From: Ponticoccus alexandrii
GTDB lineage: Bacteria; Pseudomonadota; Alphaproteobacteria; Rhodobacterales; Rhodobacteraceae
Reading direction: 5' to 3'
NCBI RefSeq assembly: GCF_016806125.1
Contig: NZ_CP047166.1
Coordinates: 2,294,001-2,358,000, forward strand
Length of the DNA stretch: 64,000 nt
The notes below the pieces were generated by a model. That model was not told where the DNA came from. It did not search any database and saw nothing but the letters and a program-made list of their open reading frames with translations. The first letter of the stretch is position 1, and each line of letters begins with the position of its first letter. The translations under genes and the position numbers were made by a program. Positions 53,708 through 62,070 of this stretch are shown here, piece by piece.

Positions 53708-54371
53708 CGCGGCGCTGGAGGCGCTGCGCGCCGCCTCCGACCCGGCCATGGCCGCCGATATGGCCGCCTATCACAAGGCAGAGCGGGTCTATCTCGGGAC
53801 GCCCAATCCGGCAATCAACGACCTGACCCGCGACTGGCGCACGGCCCTGACGCCGGAGGACCGCGTCGCGCTGGCGGAGGGGCTGTGGAAAAGCGATATC
53901 CACGAGGCGCGCATCGCGGCGGCCAAGCTGCTGACGCAGGCGCGCATCCGTCCCGACGCGGCGGTCTGGGCGCTGATCGCGGACTGGGTGCCGCAGTTCG
54001 ACGGCTGGGCTGTCGCGGACCATGCATGCTCTGCCGGGGCGCGACGGGTCATGGCGGACCTGTCGCGGATGGATACGGTCGAGGGCTGGACGGTTTCGCC
54101 AGACCTCTGGACCCGGCGCGCGGCGCTGGTGATGACGCTGCCGCTGGCGAAGCTCTCCTTCCCGAAACCCGCCGAGCTGGAGGCGCGCGAGAGGGTGCTG
54201 GGCTGGGCGGCGGTCTATGTACCGGACCGGGAGTGGTTCATCCAGAAGGCCGTGGCCTGGTGGCTGCGGGACCTGTCGAAGCATGACCCGGACCGGGTCC
54301 GGGCCTTTCTCGACACGCATGGCGCCGGGATGAAGGCCTTTGCCCGCAAGGAAGCGGCGCGGCTCCTGTAG
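53697..54371 (+). CDS. DNA alkylation repair protein (AlkD-like, HEAT repeats)
   Basis: The 224-aa all-helical protein belongs to the AlkD/HEAT-like DNA glycosylase group that excises alkylated bases. Conserved parts are HKAERVYLGTPNPAINDLTRDW, HEARIAAAKLL, DWVPQFDGWAVADHAC, WTRRAALVMTLPLA and EWFIQKAVAWWLRDLSKHDP. It starts inside the previous gene (11-base overlap), so it is the fourth member of the glmU operon. A tightened link between cell-wall precursors and DNA repair is not implied; it may be simple hitchhiking. Confidence 0.85.
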   Translation: MRIDAALEALRAASDPAMAADMAAYHKAERVYLGTPNPAINDLTRDWRTALTPEDRVALAEGLWKSDIHEARIAAAKLLTQARIRPDAAVWALIADWVPQFDGWAVADHACSAGARRVMADLSRMDTVEGWTVSPDLWTRRAALVMTLPLAKLSFPKPAELEARERVLGWAAVYVPDREWFIQKAVAWWLRDLSKHDPDRVRAFLDTHGAGMKAFARKEAARLL

Positions 54372-54489
54372 TCCCGCGCCGCGCGATGTCCGCGGATACG
54401 ACTCCGGCGCGTGTTTCGCGACCGGGCCGTCGGGTTTCCCTGTTTTCGCCTGCCCTGTGTTCGCCTCCCCTGCGGGACAGGCGACCGGA

Positions 54490-54504
54490 GGGGGCTTTGC
54501 CCCC
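54490..54504. terminator. Hairpin after the AlkD-like gene
   Basis: GGGGGC, loop TTT and GCCCCC form a compact 6-bp GC hairpin about 120 bases after the stop. No U-run follows, so termination is uncertain. Confidence 0.35.
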
Positions 54505-54517
54505 CTCGCTGCGCTCG

Positions 54518-54556
54518 TCCCCCAAGGTATTTTCAAGACCGAAGAAGCGGGGGGCA
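54518..54556. repeat. Dispersed intergenic element, GGTATTT/AAGAAG type, copy D
   Basis: On the plus strand CCCCCAAGGTATTTTCAAGA is followed by CCGAAGAAGCGGGGGGC. The outer C and G runs can pair around the core. The surrounding 317-base gap between the AlkD-like and class V aminotransferase genes holds no recognised gene. Confidence 0.55.
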
Positions 54557-54688
54557 TCGTCCTCCTGCGACCCGGATCGCTGCGCCGCCGAGGGGGCGCT
54601 TGTCCCGGTCTTCGGAGGTTTCCGGGCAGCGGTGCAGCGCCGCCTCGGTCCCCCGCACGCGGTCTGCCCGCGGGGGGCGAAGAGCCGG

Positions 54689-55888
54689 TCAGAGCACCGC
54701 GTCCAGCGCCTCGATCAGCTTGGTCACTTCCGCCTCTGACGTGTAATGCGTGAAGGACAGACGCAGCACACCCTCTTCGGGATCGAGCCCCAGGGCGCGC
54801 AGCGGGCGTACCGCGTAGAAGTGGCTGCCGCCCGCCATGATGCCGCGCTCTGCCAGCGCGGCGGCCACCGGGGCAGCCGGGCGCCCCAACGCCAGAGCCA
54901 GCGTGGGTGCCCGCCGAGCCGCGTCGGCGGGGCCGATCAGGCGCACGTGGTTACGGCCCTTGACTGCGTCCAGGAGCGGTTGCAGCAGCCGCTCTTCCTG
55001 CGCGCGCATCAGGTCGTGGACCGCCCCCGGCGCGCAGCCGTGGTGGGCTGCCAGCGTCTCGATGTAATCGGCCATGCCCGCGCAGGCGGCGACCTGGGCG
55101 TGGTCCGGCCCGGCGGGGATGAAGCGCTTGTAGAGGACATCACCGTTGAAGAAATGCGCCTGGTTCGGCAGGACCTCGGCCAGCGCGCGGCGCACCACCA
55201 TCAGGCCCTGATGGGGCCCATAGGTCTTGTAGGCGGAAAACAGGTAGATGTCCGCCCCCAGCGCCCCCACGTCCGGAAAACCGTGCGGCGCGTAGGACAC
55301 GCCGTCGACGCAGGCGAAGGCCCCCGCCGCATGGGCCATGGCGGTGATCTCGGCGACCGGGTTGATCTCTGCGACGATGTTGGAGCAATGCGGGAAGCAA
55401 ACCAGCCGCACCTTTTCGTCCAGCAGGTCCGCCAGCGCCTCGGGGTCGAGGTGGCCGGTCTCGGGGTCGATGCGCCATTCGCGCACTTCGATGCCCTCTT
55501 CGGCCAGCCGCCGCCACGGGCCGGAGTTGGCCTCGTGGTCCTGGTTGGTGACGATGACCGCCTCTCCGGGCTGCATGAACTGCCGGAAAGCCTGCGCCAG
55601 CACATAGGTGTTCTGCGTGGTGGAGGGGCCGAAGCTGAGTTCCCCGGTCTCGACCCCCAGAAGCGCGGCCATGCGGCGGCGCGCCTCGTCCATCTCTTCG
55701 CCCGCGAGACGGCTGGCGGCATAGGGGCCGTAGGGCTGCACCTTGCGCTGGCGGTAGTAGCGCTCGAGCCGGTCGACGACGGGCTGACAGGTATAGGAGC
55801 CACCCGCGTTCTCGAAGAAGGCCTGACCCTCCAGAGACGGCTCTGAGAAAGCGGGAAACTGCGCCCGCACGAAATCACTGTTCAGCAT
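54689..55888 (-). CDS. Class V aminotransferase / cysteine desulfurase-like protein
   Basis: The 399-aa PLP enzyme has FENAGGSYTCQPVVDRL at the start, SFGPSTTQNTYVLAQ, NQDHEANSGPWRRL, the PLP aspartate in CVDGVSYAPH and the Schiff-base lysine in YLFSAYKTYGPHQG. This resembles the SufS/CsdA-like or cysteine-desulfurase-like VC1184 group, which lacks known Fe-S partners. No suf or isc genes are near. ATG 55888 follows GAGGTGGAC. Whether it releases sulfur or acts on another amino acid cannot be said. Confidence 0.87.
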   Translation of the reverse strand: MLNSDFVRAQFPAFSEPSLEGQAFFENAGGSYTCQPVVDRLERYYRQRKVQPYGPYAASRLAGEEMDEARRRMAALLGVETGELSFGPSTTQNTYVLAQAFRQFMQPGEAVIVTNQDHEANSGPWRRLAEEGIEVREWRIDPETGHLDPEALADLLDEKVRLVCFPHCSNIVAEINPVAEITAMAHAAGAFACVDGVSYAPHGFPDVGALGADIYLFSAYKTYGPHQGLMVVRRALAEVLPNQAHFFNGDVLYKRFIPAGPDHAQVAACAGMADYIETLAAHHGCAPGAVHDLMRAQEERLLQPLLDAVKGRNHVRLIGPADAARRAPTLALALGRPAAPVAAALAERGIMAGGSHFYAVRPLRALGLDPEEGVLRLSFTHYTSEAEVTKLIEALDAVL

Positions 55889-56006
55889 GTCCACCTCGTC
55901 CTGCCTCTCGGCGCGAGAAAACCGCCCGGCGCGGCGAAGGTCAAGCAGCCGCCGCCCGCTGCCCGCGTCAGGCCTGCGGGCAACCGGGGTGACCGGTCGT
56001 CGCACG

Positions 56007-56036
56007 CAAAAAGGCCCCGGCGAAAACCGGGGCCTT
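56007..56036 (-). terminator. Intrinsic terminator of the BCCT transporter gene
   Basis: A perfect 9-bp stem AGGCCCCGG/CCGGGGCCT with a 6-base loop. On the minus strand it is followed by UUUUU, about 25 bases after the transporter stop. Confidence 0.85.
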
Positions 56037-56058
56037 TCGCAGCCGTGTCAGGGCGGTG

Positions 56059-57714
56059 TCAGCGCAGGGCGCGCTCGGCCGAGAGGCCCTTCCAGATCGC
56101 GTAGCACATCAGCAGCAATACGATGGTAAAGGGCAGACCGGTCGAGATGACCATGGCCTGCAGGGCCGCAAGCCCCCCGCCCAGCAGCAGCACGATGGCC
56201 ACCGCGCCTTCGAAGATGCACCAGAAGACCCGCTGGGGCACCGGCGCGTCAACCTTGCCGCCTGCGGTGATCGTGTCGATGACCAGCGAGCCCGAGTCCG
56301 ACGAGGTCACGAAGAAGACGATCACCAGCACGATGCCGATCACCGAGGTGATGGAGGCCAGCGGCAGGCTTTCCAGCATCGCAAACAGCGACAGTTCCGG
56401 GCTGTAGGCGTCGATCACATTGGCCTTGACCGCAGAGGTTTCCGGGTTGGCAACCATGTCGTTGATCGCGGCGCCGCCGAAGACCGACATCCACAGCAGG
56501 CAGACCGCGCTGGGGATCAGCAGCACGCAGATGATGAACTCGCGCACGGTGCGGCCACGCGACACCCGTGCGATGAACATGCCGACGAAGGGCGACCAGC
56601 TGATCCACCAGGCCCAGTAGAAGGCCGTCCAGCCCTGGCGGAACCCGTCATCCTCGCGCCCGAAGGGGTTCGACAGCGGCACGACCTCTTGCACATAAGC
56701 CACAAGGCCCTTGCCGAAGTCGGTCAGGATTCCGACCACGCCCGCCGCAAACAACACGAAGAGCAGCAGCAGCATGGCGAGGCCCATGTTGATCTCGGAC
56801 AGCACCTTCACGCCACCGTCGAGGCCACGCAGGACAGAGACCAGCGCCACCGCGGTGATGAGCGAGATCAGGATGACCTGCACGGTGGTGTTGTTGGGCA
56901 GGCCGAAGACCTTTTCCAGACCCGCGTTCGCCTGCGTCGCGCCGAACCCCAGAGAGGTCGCCAGACCGAAGAGCGTTGCAAAGACGGCGGTGACGTCGAT
57001 GACATGTCCCCACCAGCCCCAGACGCGCTCTCCGAGAATCGGGTAGAAGGCCGAGCGGATCGTCAGCGGCAGGCCCTTGTTATAGCTGAACAGCGCCAGC
57101 GCCAGCGCCACAACGGCGTAGATCGCCCAAGGGTGAAGCGCCCAGTGGTAAGAGGTCGCGGCCAGTGCCATGCGGCGAGCGGCTTCGACGTTCTCGGGGA
57201 TCAGCGCGCCGTCCTCGGTGAAGGGCCGGACCGTGCCCAGCGGCTCGTCACCCCAGGGCGTGCCGAAGTAGTAGGCCGGTTCCAGCACGCCGAAGAACAT
57301 CAGGCCGATGCCCATACCGGCGGCGAAGAGCATCGCGAACCAGCCGAGGTAGGTGTAATCCGGCGTCGCATCCGCGCCGCCAAGGCGCACGCTGCCCACC
57401 GGCAACACGATCAGCGCGAGGCAGAAGAGCACAAAGACGTTCGCCGCGCTCATGAAGAACCAGTCGAAGGTCGAGGTCAGCGCGGGCCGCAGCCAGCCGA
57501 AGAAGCTGGATGCCTGTTCCGGCAGGGCCAGCGCGTAGAACACGAAAGCCACGACCGCCGCTGCCGAGATGGCGAAGACCGGGTTGTGAATATCCAGCCC
57601 GAAGGGGCCGATCTGGGTTTCGATGTTGTCCTGACCGATCTCGTAGTCGGTCTGGATGATGTCGGACTGGCCTTCCGGTTCCGGAATGCCCTGTCCAGAG
57701 GTGGAATCTGACAT
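56059..57714 (-). CDS. BCCT-family transporter (betaine/choline/carnitine type)
   Basis: The 551-aa inner-membrane protein has 12 predicted helices after a hydrophilic N-terminus of about 45 residues. BCCT signatures include the GMGIGLMFFGVLEPAYYF segment with the conserved glycine-rich motif, and FYWAWWISWSPFVGMFIARVSRGRTVREF with the substrate-binding tryptophans. It would import quaternary ammonium compounds with Na+ or H+ as osmoprotectants or nutrients; in marine relatives such proteins also take up DMSP. Substrate is unassigned. ATG 57714 follows AGGGGACGTCTAC. UspA is encoded upstream. Confidence 0.92.
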   Translation of the reverse strand: MSDSTSGQGIPEPEGQSDIIQTDYEIGQDNIETQIGPFGLDIHNPVFAISAAAVVAFVFYALALPEQASSFFGWLRPALTSTFDWFFMSAANVFVLFCLALIVLPVGSVRLGGADATPDYTYLGWFAMLFAAGMGIGLMFFGVLEPAYYFGTPWGDEPLGTVRPFTEDGALIPENVEAARRMALAATSYHWALHPWAIYAVVALALALFSYNKGLPLTIRSAFYPILGERVWGWWGHVIDVTAVFATLFGLATSLGFGATQANAGLEKVFGLPNNTTVQVILISLITAVALVSVLRGLDGGVKVLSEINMGLAMLLLLFVLFAAGVVGILTDFGKGLVAYVQEVVPLSNPFGREDDGFRQGWTAFYWAWWISWSPFVGMFIARVSRGRTVREFIICVLLIPSAVCLLWMSVFGGAAINDMVANPETSAVKANVIDAYSPELSLFAMLESLPLASITSVIGIVLVIVFFVTSSDSGSLVIDTITAGGKVDAPVPQRVFWCIFEGAVAIVLLLGGGLAALQAMVISTGLPFTIVLLLMCYAIWKGLSAERALR

Positions 57715-57805
57715 GTAGACGTCCCCTGTCCTGTTTCTCGTTCTGTCTCGCCGGCGTCGCACGTCGCCGGCCTTTCCAGACCCGAAGGCCCGGCTGTCCT
57801 TCGGT

Positions 57806-58219
57806 TCAGCGTACCAGCATGACCGAAATCTTGGCGTGTCCGGCGATGGTTCCGCCGTTCGAGGCCCAAATGTAGTCGGTGACGTTCGGAACATGGCTGG
57901 CCATGACCACCAGATCCGACCCGGTGTCCGCGATGGCCTTCAGCAGGGTCGCGTCAAGATCGGTCGCGGGGTCGTGGCTGGTGACCGCGTGGGCCTGTGC
58001 CGTGATGCCGCGCGCCGCGGCCTGCGCATCCGCGAAAGCCTTCAGCTTCTGCGCATATTCCTGTGGGTTGTGGGCAATCGCGCTGGGAGAGGCACTGGCC
58101 ACGCCCACGTAGACCACCTCGGCTCCGTATTGTTTTGCCATGTCGGCCGCACAGCCAAGCGCCTTCTCGAGACGATCCGCATGCGTGAGGTCAACCGGCA
58201 CCATGATCCGTTTGAACAC
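57806..58219 (-). CDS. Universal stress protein, UspA family
   Basis: GTG 58219 behind AAGGAG gives the usual start MFKRIMVPVDLTHADRLEKAL. The 137-aa protein has the nucleotide-binding end pattern SDLVVMASHVPNVTDYIWASNGG and TIAGHAKISVMLVR, with the G-2x-G-9x-G-type loop partly conserved. It sits 91 bases upstream of the BCCT gene on the same strand; UspA next to BCCT or TRAP transporters is common in marine Rhodobacterales and may regulate uptake. Confidence 0.9.
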   Translation of the reverse strand: MFKRIMVPVDLTHADRLEKALGCAADMAKQYGAEVVYVGVASASPSAIAHNPQEYAQKLKAFADAQAAARGITAQAHAVTSHDPATDLDATLLKAIADTGSDLVVMASHVPNVTDYIWASNGGTIAGHAKISVMLVR

Positions 58220-58510
58220 AGTCCACTCCTTGTCTTGTCGTGCAGCGACCCACCCGATGCATCCGGGCCGCGGCTTTTTGCCGACGAAGGGTCCCTCTGG
58301 TCGGAGGCACCCTTGACAGGAGCCTCTGAGGACAGGGTAACGCGAAAAGGACTGGTACTTCAAACCGTCACGACCCTTCGCCCGTCGAAAGCGACGCGCA
58401 AAGGGCCTGATGGTGTCCGGTTGCCGTAGCGTCCGCCGGGGCGCGGACAGGCAGGGAACCGCCATGGGCGGAGGCGCGACTCCTTGTCGCGGCCAGCCAT
58501 TGTCCCGGCG

Positions 58511-59509
58511 TCAGGCGTTCACGTCGACGACGATACGGCCCTTGACCTGGCCCTTCAGGATCTCGGCGCCGAGGCGCGGCAGGTCCGACAGCGTGGCAGG
58601 CTGGACCATGGCCTCTAGCTTGTCCATCGGCAGGTCGGACGCGATCCGCGCCCAGGCCCGCCGCCGCGCGTCATAGGGCTGCATGACACTGTCGATCCCC
58701 AGAAGGTTCACGCCACGCAGGATGAAAGGCGTGATCAACGCGCCCTCGATGGCCGCCCCGCCCGCAAGGCCGATGGCGGCGACCGAGCCGCCGTATTTGA
58801 TCTGTTTCAGGACGCGGCCAAGCATCGCGCCCGCCACCGCATCGACACAGCCCGCCCATTGCTCGCTTTCAAGCGGCTTGCGCGTGACCTCGGTCAGGTC
58901 GTCCCGGGGCACGATCGTCGTGGCGCCGAGGTCGCGCAAGTAGCCTTCCTGCTCGGGGCGGCCGGTCACGGCGGCGACCTCGAAACCGAGGTTCGCCAGC
59001 GTGGCCACCGCGACGGAGCCCACGCCACCCGCGGCGCCGGTCACCAGCACTGGCCCCTTGTCGGGCGTCAGGCCGTGGTCCTGCAGGGCCATCACCGCCA
59101 GCATGGCCGTCAGCCCCGCCGTGCCCACCGCCATGGCGGCGCGGGTGTCCAGCCCTTCGGGCAGAGGCACCAGCCAGTCAGCCCTGACCCGCGCCTTCTG
59201 CGCATAGCCGCCCCAATGCGCCTCTCCGACGCGCCAGCCGGTCAGCACAACCTTGTCGCCGGGCTTGTAGCGGGCGTCATCCGAGGCCTCGACGGTGCCG
59301 GCAAAGTCGATGCCCGGCACATGGGGGTAGCGCCGCACCAGACCGCCACCCGGCCCGATGCAGAGCCCGTCCTTGTAGTTCACCGTGGAATAATCGACCG
59401 CGACCGTCACCTCTCCATCCGGCAGGTCGGTCTCTGCCAGCGCCTGAACGGCGGCGGTGGTCTTGCCGCTGTCGGCGTCCTTGTCGACCACGAGCGCGTT
59501 GAAAGTCAT
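58511..59509 (-). CDS. acuI: MDR-family quinone/acrylyl-CoA reductase-like oxidoreductase (AcuI type)
   Basis: The 332-aa zinc-independent medium-chain reductase has the start MTFNALVV, VDYSTVNYKDGLCIGPGGGLVRRYPHVPGIDFAGTV, the NADPH-binding GAAGGVGSVAVATLANLG and the C-terminal KGQVKGRIVVDVNA. This matches the YhdH/AcuI group. AcuI reduces acrylyl-CoA in DMSP and propionate metabolism of Roseobacters; YhdH homologues have a less certain role. No dmd or acuR genes are visible here. ATG 59509 follows GGGAGAGAGAC. Confidence 0.85.
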   Translation of the reverse strand: MTFNALVVDKDADSGKTTAAVQALAETDLPDGEVTVAVDYSTVNYKDGLCIGPGGGLVRRYPHVPGIDFAGTVEASDDARYKPGDKVVLTGWRVGEAHWGGYAQKARVRADWLVPLPEGLDTRAAMAVGTAGLTAMLAVMALQDHGLTPDKGPVLVTGAAGGVGSVAVATLANLGFEVAAVTGRPEQEGYLRDLGATTIVPRDDLTEVTRKPLESEQWAGCVDAVAGAMLGRVLKQIKYGGSVAAIGLAGGAAIEGALITPFILRGVNLLGIDSVMQPYDARRRAWARIASDLPMDKLEAMVQPATLSDLPRLGAEILKGQVKGRIVVDVNA

Positions 59510-59532
59510 GTCTCTCTCCCTTTGAGTGTCAT

Positions 59533-60051
59533 CTAAAGCCAAGGTCCGCTGTCCGGCATGAAGGCCAGATCGGACACCGCCCCCTTGGCACCGGCCGCCG
59601 TCAGCATGGCGTGGATCTGTCCACGATGGTGGGTCTGGTGGTTGAACATATGCACGATGCACAAGGTCACCGGCTTGACGAGGGTTGCCCTGGTCATACC
59701 CGAGTACCACGTCAGGTCGCCCGCCAGATCCACCGCGCGCAGGCGCTCGGCCCACAGCAGGATCTGCGCATCGGTACGATAGCGGGCGATCTCCCAATCC
59801 GCCGGGGTGGCGCAGAAGGTGGTGCTTTCGCTGCCGGACACCGTCGGCCCGTCGGTGCCGGTCAGCCGCGACAGCCACATCCGGTCCGCCCAGAGCAGGT
59901 GGTTGGCGGTGGCCAGAAGCGCCCCGAAGAAGGCACCGCGCTCGGCGCGCAGGGCCTTCTCTTCCAGCCCGGCGAAGGCAGCAATCACCTGTCGGTTCTG
60001 CCAGGCGTTGTAGCGCGCCATGGTCACGCAATACTCTGGCGTCACGATCAT
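59533..60051 (-). CDS. DinB family protein
   Basis: The 172-aa four-helix-bundle protein of the DinB/YfiT group has three metal-ligand histidines in typical places: ANHLLWADRMW, HMFNHQTHHRGQIH. Members are often thiol transferases or unknown DNA-damage-inducible proteins. ATG 60051 was chosen because the family start is MIVTPEYCVTMARYNAWQN; the open frame begins 34 codons earlier. It is 23 bases upstream of acuI, so they form an operon. Confidence 0.88.
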   Translation of the reverse strand: MIVTPEYCVTMARYNAWQNRQVIAAFAGLEEKALRAERGAFFGALLATANHLLWADRMWLSRLTGTDGPTVSGSESTTFCATPADWEIARYRTDAQILLWAERLRAVDLAGDLTWYSGMTRATLVKPVTLCIVHMFNHQTHHRGQIHAMLTAAGAKGAVSDLAFMPDSGPWL

Positions 60052-60521
60052 GCTGAAATCCCGCGCATTGCCTGCCCTCTCCAGTGGCTCACTATGCAGA
60101 GTGACTAGTCGAAGGCAAACGCTTTCCCTGCGGTTGTCCACACCGCTGTGCATAGCGGCCAGACCCGCAGGGCAACACTACCGGGCGGCCTTGGCCGCGC
60201 GCAATGCGACCCAAGATCTTGGCGCCGCGCGATGCCTGACCAGCGTATAAAAGGACCGTATCAGAGCGCCCCCGCTCCTCTGCCCCCAACGCGGGCATCG
60301 CGCGCCCTCTCAATGACGGTGCTCGACGTAGACCCGAGCGTGGCGCGCCTGCGCACCCCGGTCAGCGCGTCCAGATCACGGAAGACAAGCAGGCCAGTCC
60401 AGTCACCGCGCCTGCGATGCGTCAATAAGGCGCCCAATGCCCCCGAGACACCGCTGCGTCGACCGACAGCAGGGATCGGGCAAAGGACCCACTTCGGGGG
60501 AAGGCCAAGGGGCCAAAAGCA
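60052..60521. other. Gene-free stretch upstream of dinB and after the tRNA-Leu terminator
   Basis: No recognised gene. A 90-aa frame on the minus strand (60261-60533) covers the tRNA terminator and has no family features. CGTATAAAAGGACC near 60244 could be part of a promoter on the plus strand, but it is not linked to a gene. Confidence 0.35.
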
Positions 60522-60547
60522 AAAGCCCCGCAAAACCGCGGGGCTTT
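60522..60547 (-). terminator. Intrinsic terminator of tRNA-Leu
   Basis: A perfect 10-bp stem AAAGCCCCGC/GCGGGGCTTT with a 6-base loop. On the minus strand TTTTGCTTTTGG follows, just beyond the tRNA 3' end. Confidence 0.85.
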
Positions 60548-60558
60548 CAGCTTCAAGT

Positions 60559-60645
60559 TGGTGCGGTCGAGAAGACTCGAACTTCCACGGGAGTTACCCC
60601 ACAGCGACCTCAACGCTGCGCGTCTACCAATTCCGCCACGACCGC
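60559..60645 (-). tRNA. tRNA-Leu (anticodon GAG)
   Basis: The minus strand shows a 7-bp acceptor stem GCGGTCG/CGACCGC, the D-arm motif AATTGGTAGACGC, the anticodon loop TTGAGGT with GAG, a long class II variable arm, GTTCGAGTC in the T-arm, discriminator A and an encoded CCA. Eighty-seven bases including CCA. It reads CUC/CUU codons. Confidence 0.93.
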
Positions 60646-60778
60646 ACTGTCCTGACTTGGTGACGCGCCTCTTAACGAAGCCCAAAGGGGATGTGAAGAG
60701 GAAATTTGCCCCCGGGCCGCATTGTGCCCCGCCGCCGCAGCGCGTACCCCGGAAGCAGGTCCCTTTCAGGAGGCTCTC

Positions 60779-61453
60779 ATGGTAGAGTGGAAGATCAGCG
60801 ACGGCCTCGTTCCCTACGAAGAGGCCGTCTCGTTCATGGAAGACCGCGCCGGCGCCATCGCCGCGGGCGAGGCGGAGGAATGCGTCTGGCTGTTGGAGCA
60901 CCCGCCGCTATTTACCGCAGGCACCAGCGCGCGGCGCGAGGACCTGAAGGACCCGGACCGTTTCCCGGTCTACGAGACCAAGCGCGGCGGGCAGTATACC
61001 TACCACGGACCCGGCCAGCGGGTGGTCTACGTCATGCTGGACGTCGGCAAGCGCGGCCGGGACGTGCGCTGTTTCGTGCAGGATCTGGAACGCTGGGTAA
61101 TCGCCACTCTGGGCGAATTCGGCCTGACCGGTCACATCCGGGAGGGGCGCGTCGGCGTCTGGATCGAGCGCCCGGACCGTCCCCGCACCGCCTCGGGTGC
61201 CATGGCAGAGGACAAGATCGCCGCCATCGGCATCCGACTGCGCAAATGGGTCAGCTTCCACGGCATCTCGATCAACGTCGAGCCCGAGCTGGACCATTTC
61301 GACGGCATCGTGCCCTGCGGGATTACCGAATACGGGGTGACCAGCCTCGTGGACCTCGGGCTGCCGGTGACGATGGACGACCTCGACGTGGCGCTGCGCC
61401 ACCAGTTCGACGAAGTCATGGAACGGAAAACGCCGCGCGCCTGTCTGGTCTGA
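60779..61453 (+). CDS. lipB: Lipoyl(octanoyl) transferase
   Basis: LipB moves octanoate from acyl-carrier protein to lipoyl domains such as those of pyruvate dehydrogenase. The 224-aa protein has the family motif [16 protein letters not shown], the catalytic lysine in [14 protein letters not shown] and the catalytic cysteine in [17 protein letters not shown] 60779 follows AGGAGGCTCTC; the open frame begins 19 codons earlier without a site. It stands alone, divergent from tRNA-Leu. Confidence 0.95.
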   Translation: MVEWKISDGLVPYEEAVSFMEDRAGAIAAGEAEECVWLLEHPPLFTAGTSARREDLKDPDRFPVYETKRGGQYTYHGPGQRVVYVMLDVGKRGRDVRCFVQDLERWVIATLGEFGLTGHIREGRVGVWIERPDRPRTASGAMAEDKIAAIGIRLRKWVSFHGISINVEPELDHFDGIVPCGITEYGVTSLVDLGLPVTMDDLDVALRHQFDEVMERKTPRACLV

Positions 61454-61527
61454 CAGGTACGCGGCGTCTGGAAATGCGGGTGCGGGCGCCGGGGAGATCG
61501 CCCGACGCGCTCAGAGGTAGACGCGCA

Positions 61528-61743
61528 TCAGCGCATGGTCGCGCGGTTGGCGAAGACGTGCAGCAGGATGTCCTCGCGGCTGAGGCCCATCGAGGTAAGC
61601 TCGGCGTCGGATTTGGCGCGCAGCTTGGCGATCTGCTCGGTGCGCTGGCGATAGCGGCGGTCGAAGGGCGTCTCGAACATGCGCTCGATGCGCTGGCGCA
61701 GGGTGGAGCGGTTCGAAACGAAGCTGTGGTCGAAGTAGGCCAT
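61528..61743 (-). CDS. DUF1127 family small protein (71 aa)
   Basis: The 71-aa basic protein ends in the DUF1127 pattern RRYRQRTEQIAKLRAKSDAEL followed by TSMGLSREDILLHVFANR. Members of this family in alphaproteobacteria are small, arginine-rich and sometimes RNA-binding, affecting phosphate, carbon and stress metabolism (for example CcaF1-like proteins in Rhodobacter). This is an established family, but which member this is cannot be told. Confidence 0.85.
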   Translation of the reverse strand: MAYFDHSFVSNRSTLRQRIERMFETPFDRRYRQRTEQIAKLRAKSDAELTSMGLSREDILLHVFANRATMR

Positions 61744-61871
61744 TGTCAGGTTCCCCGGTCTGTCTGGCGCCGCGCCGTCGCGGCAGTTGCTGGGATAACG
61801 TTAAACCCGCAGCCGGGTTCCCCGACAGTCCGGCATTCCCCACCTACCCCGCCCTGTCCATCGCGCGGCAG

Positions 61872-61918
61872 CCGAAATCTTCGAGAGATTTCGGACCGCC
61901 TTCCGCAGAGGAAAGCGG
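61872..61918. repeat. Double-hairpin intergenic element, copy 4
   Basis: CCGAAATCT/AGATTTCGG (61872-61894) and CCGCCTTCC/GGAAAGCGG (61896-61918, one mismatch) follow each other. The leading CAGCCGAAATC is shared with copy 3 at 49111. Confidence 0.6.
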
Positions 61919-61949
61919 CCCCTTCCGCAGCCGGGTGCGACAAAAATGT

Positions 61950-61963
61950 TTGATCTGCGTCAA
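61950..61963 (+). promoter_or_regulatory. FNR/FnrL-type binding site upstream of ctaD
   Basis: TTGAT-CTGC-GTCAA differs from the palindromic FNR consensus TTGAT-N4-ATCAA in one base. It lies about 50 bases upstream of the transcription start predicted from TTGCCC (61973-61978), a 17-base spacer and TAAAAA (61996-62001). Confidence 0.6.
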
Positions 61964-61972
61964 AAGCCTCCA

Positions 61973-62001
61973 TTGCCCGCAGGTTGGTCACATTCTAAAA
62001 A
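61973..62001 (+). promoter_or_regulatory. Candidate ctaD promoter
   Basis: TTGCCC (61973-61978) and TAAAAA (61996-62001) with a 17-base spacer. The transcription start would be near 62008, about 60 bases before the ctaD ATG. Confidence 0.4.
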
Positions 62002-62070
62002 GCCGCAGACTTTCGGCGTGGGCGGATTCCCTCTCGCGCCTCTGACGCAGGCACCAGCAGGAGGCACCAA

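Larger units (their letters stand above)
61744..62070. other. Regulatory gap between the DUF1127 gene and ctaD
   Basis: No gene lies in these 327 bases. They hold a double hairpin (61872-61918), an FNR-type box (61950-61963) and a candidate promoter for ctaD (61973-62001). Confidence 0.6.

Noticed and set aside
60120-60160. DnaA box or origin near TTGTCCACA
   Set aside because: A single imperfect box without a cluster, AT-rich unwinding region or dnaA/hemE/parA neighbours.
60261-60533. A 90-aa minus-strand frame between tRNA-Leu and dinB
   Set aside because: It starts inside the tRNA terminator, lacks a ribosome site and shows no family pattern.
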